NCBI RefSeq assembly: GCF_015832195.1
Contig: NC_052031.1
Span: 6,449,850 to 6,513,849 of the forward strand
Length of the DNA: 64,000 nucleotides
Direction: 5' to 3'
Source of the DNA: Motacilla alba alba
Taxonomy: Eukaryota; Chordata; Aves; Passeriformes; Motacillidae
A program made the translations under genes and the position numbers. Numbering within the stretch: the stretch's first letter is position 1; each line of letters starts with the position of its first letter. The notes beneath the pieces are model-generated. The model was not told the DNA's origin and searched no databases. It saw nothing but the letters and a program-made list of their open reading frames with translations. This document shows positions 58,336-64,000 of the stretch, one piece after another.

Positions 58336-60483
58336 CCCTAAATGTGTCCTCAATACTTTGAATGAAGCTGTGGCACAGAAGGGATTATTTTTTTCCCCCC
58401 TCTGAAATGTTTTCACCTCTTGTCTTCTTCATGGGGAACTCAGAGATTTTTGTTCCCTGCACAAATAACTCCTGAATTCCCTCAGTCCATTTGTGATTTA
58501 TATAACCTACAAGATGCCATTGACATACCTGGCTGTGTATCTCATCATGCCTCTTGTACCGTCACCACGTTCTCAACAGAGATGTCATAACAACTTTTAG
58601 GGAATTGTGAGTGCTTTTCCTTTTGTTTCAGCCAAGGTGACAGGATTCCAAGAAGCCTTTTAAACACACCAGAGGGCTGTGTTACGGAAGAGAATAGTAT
58701 TTCTTAACTTATTGTTACCATGTGACTCCTGTTGCTATAAATTTTGAGCAAATCACGTCCTTACAAAATCTGTGATACTGAAAACTCGTATGCTTATATT
58801 TTAGCTACATTAATGCATGGCATATGGACTTCCAGTAGTATCTGGTTATTCTGTTTCTGCTCAACATCTTGTATTTTGTGGTGACTGTTGAAGAATCTGA
58901 ACATGTCTGGTATTTCCTTATCTATTACTGGTGTTGCTGTAGTGTTTAGATTGTGGTTTGTTGGCTAAGTGTCAAATACTCATGGCTTCATTAAGAAGCA
59001 GATGTACAGGTCTACACTTTGTTTTTGTAGCTGCACTTTTGGCATATTGCAAATGTCCTTAATTGATTTTGTTCAGGATAATACCATCTGCTGGCATCTG
59101 TTTCTGCTGTGGCTCTTGTTGGATACTTGTGTGCATGATGGTCTATAGGGACAAATCACAGAGTGTCAGCAAGGTATTCTGTCCACTTCTTTTTCCTGAA
59201 ATAAATGAGAGCAGAGTTTGAACACTGGACAACCTATTACCGACATACTTTAATATCTAGATTAATACAGTTTATTACAAAAGTAATATTTCAGGCAAAA
59301 ATTGGGCCCTCTGTCCATGTTGGACTCTCTTAATGTATTGTTGGTGTGTCTGCAAATATATCAAAATTTGCTGATTTGGAGAAAAAGTGTCTTTGGCTTT
59401 ATATTTGTCTCCCCAAATCATGGGGGGATCATGGAGGGATGTGGAATACGCTTCTAGATCTTCCTGAAGCCTTTACACAAAAGTGTCTAACAAATAGTCA
59501 AAATAAGTGATGTTAAGGTGTCACTTACAGTGTCTGTAAAGCTGATGGTCTTCTTGTAAGCCTTTAACATAGCTACAGATGTTCTGATGTGAAGATTTTG
59601 GTGGCAGAAGCAGCACTGGATATGCACCAGATGAGAATTCTGCTGAGGGTGTAAACAGGAAAATATGTGCTGTCTCCTGAAAGTCCAGAACAAAATTCTT
59701 ATTTTTGAGTAGCCCATTGTCCTGTTGGATTTAGCTCTCCATATTCCACCCGTCCTTCCTAGTAGGTAGAATCAGTATTTATGGTGGATTTTATTGCAGT
59801 TGCTGTGTCTGTGTCTGAACTGTGAAATGCAATAGAAATTCCATTTCCTGTCATTCCCTGTCTGTGCTCATGACAAGTGCAGGCAAGCATCAGAAATTAT
59901 ATAGGTCAGGATTTATCTGTGGTGCCCTAACTCTGTTCTCAACAAAAGTAGCGGGAGTTGGCCTTTGATGTCAATAAGACAGCATTCATCCAATTTTGAG
60001 ATGCTTATGACCCCTTTACCTCTCCAGACCTCACACGAGCAGTGGTGACAGGGAGAAGCAGGGTCATGCAGAGAAATGAGAGTTCGCCAAATACCATTGC
60101 AGACAGGGAGAGGGGAGTGCTCAGCGTTTCACTAGAAGTGGGTCACCAGCCTGAAATACTTGTGTCCCAGCAGGGTTGGATTGTCCTTGAGCTGGAGAAG
60201 GCCTTTGCTTCACATGGGCAGGATTTGGGTGAAAACTTAATTACAGAGAGCCTTCATGGCTGTGCGTGTGTGTTAGAGCTCATGTGAAAGTAATGGCAAA
60301 AGCACAGGTACTCCTTTGACTTTGCCAGTCACTTTCTTTGACCCTGCTGTTGCTGGTCTTCCACTGCTGATATCTGTGGGACTGGTGCTCCCACGCTGGT
60401 ACCCACTCAGGAGTCAGATCTTGTAAAGTCATGAGCTTTAGGGATGATGTGGACTAATGGTGTAGACATGTATTGGGTTGAAG

Positions 60484-60640
60484 AGCACTAGATAACAATT
60501 TGGGAGACTTAGGTTTTGTTTCTGACTGTGGCACTGGCCTTTTTTTGCGACCTTGGAGAAGTTTCAGCACCTCATTGTCCTGGTTTCCCCATCTGCCAAA
60601 CAGTTCCTGACCTACTTTGTAACTCACTCTGAGATCTAAC
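60484..60640 (+). mobile_element. Ancient MIR-like SINE
   Basis: Runs in MIR core order: 'gcactagataacaa', 'gttttgtttctgactgtggc', 'gcgaccttggagaagtttca', 'gcacctcattgtcctggttt', 'ccccatctgccaaaca'. This mirrors the familiar MIR path from the 'tgccactgac' part through 'gtgaccttgggcaagtcac' to 'cagtttccccatctgt'. It is old and diverged, so confidence rests on the order of several short matches. Confidence 0.6.
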
Positions 60641-63600
60641 TCATTAAAGCTTGCTATGCGAGATGTTCAGAATGTACTGTGCAAGGTGTTGTTTTTGTCA
60701 TGGTAATGTGGTAAGAATCTCCCCTCTTGTATCCAAGTATGTTGGGAACTCAGCTGCAATGCCTGTGTTTTGGCAGATGATGCTTTGTGGGGAGCACAAA
60801 GCCAGAATCTGATCCCTTTCCTAAAAATACCACGTCAAGAAGAGGTGGACAGCTCCACCTCAAAAACACTAGAAATGGGACAAGAGAGTAAACCCAGCTG
60901 AAGTGCATTTTGTTTTCTGAAACCGTTCCTGCCTTTCAGTGTGCAGGGAACCCCAGCGAGGCAGAAAGACCTTCCAGAAATGTCTCTGAGCACTCAGCAC
61001 CAGCCAGTGATGAGTAGTACATGTTCATCACTGGATGGACATTAGGGAGACACCTGTAGGAAACTGAGAAGCCGTGGGGCAGATTCCCCCTCCTGTGCAG
61101 TTTATGTTATAAGTGGGAGTCAGAGAATAGCAGCCCTTTTAGCATCATGCTGCCAGCAGAGTGGGATTTGCAGAGCAGGATAAGGATTTGTGCTGCCCTG
61201 AGGAGCCCTCCAATGATAAGACAATGTGGTCTTGCCTTGAAGACACATCTGTAGCATTAGCCATGTGTTATCTGCTAATTATATCTTTTAATGTCTCACA
61301 ATGTTTGTGCTGCTTGAAAATCAGTTCAGTAACTAAAGTCAGCGCAGTGAGTGGCTACTGAAGTGATAAAGCTTTTTGAAACACCTTCAAAAAAACCAAT
61401 GGAAGCAATTGTAGGAATGTCTTCATTTCTGTGTCTTCTTGGGGGAAAAAAAATTGTACCTGTGAGATCCAAGAGGAATAGAATTGTGTTTCCAGTCACT
61501 GTAGCAGTACTGTTCTAAAAAGCCTTTTTGTAGGCACAGTGCATTCAGGTTTTTTCTCTGATTCTGGAAAAAAAGTAAAGTTCATGCATAAATTGGCAAG
61601 CAGGCTTTCATTTAAGCTGTGTGATTTAGATCTGCTGGTGAAGGCTGCTGCTGTAGAGCATTTGGCATTCATCAGAAAAATCTCCAAGTCTAAACAGTTT
61701 TATTATGCAAAGTTATATAGTTGGAAGGTAAAACACTCTGTCTTTTTCCACTTTGATGAACCAGGCTAGATGATGGATGTCCCATCAAATGTCTCATAAA
61801 TTTGCAGGGAAGGTGAATAGCTGTAGGTCTCACTGTTCACCCTGTGGCTGCTCTAAGCCCTAAGGGAAAAGGATCCTTAGCTGGGCTGTGGGTAAGAGAG
61901 CAGCTGTACTCTAGAAACCATGTGAGTTCTCGAAAAATGTGTTAGAAAGCCTTTGGCATCTTCATGAATTAGGATCCAAATATCTGGATATTTTCATTCA
62001 GATTTTATTAGTGCAGCTTTATACTTCTTGCAAGACACTTCTAACAAAGCTGGCGGTGACTGCACTCCACATGTGTGGAGATTTTCCTGAAGTGAATTTT
62101 CCTTAGTGACTTAGGGAAATTCATAATTCACTGGAACATTTATTAAAGCTTCACCCTGTTCTGTATGTGATTACTTTGCTCATTCATAGTGCCATGTGTT
62201 GACTCTAAAGTCTTATTAGAGGTGTGAAGTCAAAGGGATTTCAGTAGGAGCAAATATATTAAGCCCTTAATGTCTTTTTTACTGGGTATGGACTGCTGAA
62301 AGGTGACCAAGAGGGGCTCTCCTGAGTCACTGTCCTCTGTATTTTGGTACATTTCTACATAATGCAAAGGATTTGCTAATCCCAGCCAGAGCTCATCACA
62401 GCAGCCAAAGCAAGCCCTTGGTTTTGGGAGGGAGACCTCTCTGTGCTCTGCAGCTGAGTGGGGTGGGAGCTGGGGGTCAGACCTCAGCCCTGTTGGGACA
62501 CCAATGCCAGTGGGAGTCACCACCTGGATGGAACAGCTCAATCTGGGCAGAAACAGCTGGTGAGGTCCTGGCCTTGGTGTCCTGCACCACCCACCCAGAA
62601 CCACCCCAACCAGCACCAGTTAGAGCCGTGCTAGGCCACTTTGGAAACCATCCTTGCAGGAGAATCTTGGCAGGGTGAGAGGGAAAAAGCTATTTAGCTC
62701 AGCACACAGTTGGTGCACCATAAATATTTTTCTCCATTCCATGAAAACTGCAATAAGGGAACACCAGCCTTCATGAAATGCCCTTTAAAATGCAGTAAGA
62801 AAAGTCTATATTAATAGGTTCCTATTTATTCAAGCAAACCTTTAAAATAAGCTCCGAGTGCTCAGAAAAGTAACTTTCTCTATCACAGGCAAAGGAATTA
62901 CGTTGTTTTTTATTTTGGATAGCTTTATTTTTTCTGGGAAGAGGACTGTAGCAGAAGGAATAACCCAAGACAATAATTTGGGCCTTGAACAAAACCAATT
63001 TCTTGCATGTAATTGGGGTTTGTTCTCCTCTGAGGCTGTGCTTTATGTGGACAGTATAAAACTTGGCGGTCTTTCAAAGTCTTGAGGGAACAAAAGAAAG
63101 GACTCATTGTCCCTTCACCTTGTGCATTGCTGGATCTGCAGAGATTGTGAGAAGCACTGCTGTTTCCCAGGAGTTGCTGGTTCCTTTAGAGGAAATGAAG
63201 AGCCTGGTGGGGTTCACTGGCCCTACAGGGGTTGGGTGCATTTGCCTAAATTTAGGAATTCACAGTCATTTGTTGTGGCAGTCTAGCTTATGTAACATGG
63301 GGTCCCAAGGATGGGTTGGGTAGAGTAGCTTCTTCTTTCTTGGTTGGGTCCAGTCCCTTTACTGCATGTTAAGATATTCTGTTAAATAATATAGTCACAA
63401 GTCAAAATTATTTTGCTTGGGTTTAATTTTGTTCTCTCCACTTGTGGCTTCGTTTGCCAGATTTGAAATTATCTTGGGAAACTTAAGACAACCTTTGTCA
63501 GCCCTCTGAGGTGGCAGTGCCAGTTTTCTCTCCCTGGTTTTGGCACAAATAAGACATTCCTTTAATATTGGTAGTATAAAAAGGAGCTCTTGCAAAAAGA

Positions 63601-64000
63601 CAGTAAAACATCCCCACTTGTACCATGGGTTCTGTTGTGAGAATTTCATATTGGCTTTGTAACCTGGAACACGTGTGATCCACTGGTTCTGCAAAAGCAG
63701 CATCTAGAGTAATTAAACGTTGACTACCTTTGCTTGAAAAGAGCTGTCATCATTACTCTTTGCACTTGTGAGACTTTTCCTTTTTTTTGTATGGATACTA
63801 AGCTTTTAAAGCACTTGCCCACTCTTTATCTCAGCTGGTATTTACACTGAAAGGTGGTTTAAATCTTGCAATTCCACGTCAGTGCAGCCACTCTGCTTGG
63901 AATTACTTCTGGGTCATTACAAAAACCCCAGGGATTTTTAATGCTTCTGTGTAAGTGGGTGATGGAACAGCCTGTTTTCTGCCTTCAGATGGTAAAATCA
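60641..64000 (+). other. CAMK1D intron 1, distal part, no feature seen
   Basis: Unique-looking intron sequence. I checked for exon-like blocks between AG and GT that read as kinase sequence and found none. There are short A and T runs only. Confidence 0.6.

Overview
This is a vertebrate nuclear genomic window, most likely from a bird. The reasons are spliced genes with long introns and recognisable interspersed repeats that are nearly all 5'-truncated CR1 LINE tails, in both orientations. There are no Alu, B1 or L1 elements. CR1 also occurs in other reptiles, so 'bird' is an inference; a songbird would fit. No prokaryotic or viral gene is present, and nearly all short open frames are chance frames in introns or intergenic DNA.

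Layout. Positions 1-17,581 carry the last seven coding exons of CDC123 on the + strand, the eIF2-assembly ATP-grasp chaperone. All splice sites are GT-AG, all reading phases join, and together the exons give the C-terminal 189 residues, ending in the usual acidic tail. A short 3'UTR with an ATTAAA signal follows. Positions about 17,680-45,900 (about 28 kb) hold no gene that I can support. They contain CR1 fragments at 22.4-22.8, 24.0-24.7 and 39.5-40.1 kb, an old MIR-like SINE at about 36 kb, a perfect 16-bp-arm hairpin at 26.7 kb and a short CpG-rich, homeodomain-site-rich island at 39.0-39.3 kb. Positions about 44,880-46,480 are a CpG-island promoter with extreme homopurine and homopyrimidine tracts. 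Inside it, at 46,128-46,219, is the first coding exon of CAMK1D (calcium/calmodulin-dependent protein kinase ID). From 46,220 to the window end is CAMK1D intron 1, which contains simple repeats, an ancient MIR-like SINE at 60.5 kb and a few stretches that resemble conserved non-coding elements.

How it fits together. CDC123 followed by CAMK1D in the same orientation is the human order on 10p13. In humans the DNA between these genes carries a type 2 diabetes association and a regulatory element acting on CAMK1D, so the gap and intron 1 are the likely places for cis-regulation. I found no convincing new biological system. The points most worth checking are the CpG-rich element at 39 kb, the AUG-less open frame upstream of and in frame with CAMK1D, the hairpin at 26.7 kb, and the nested CR1 insertion at 10.1 kb.
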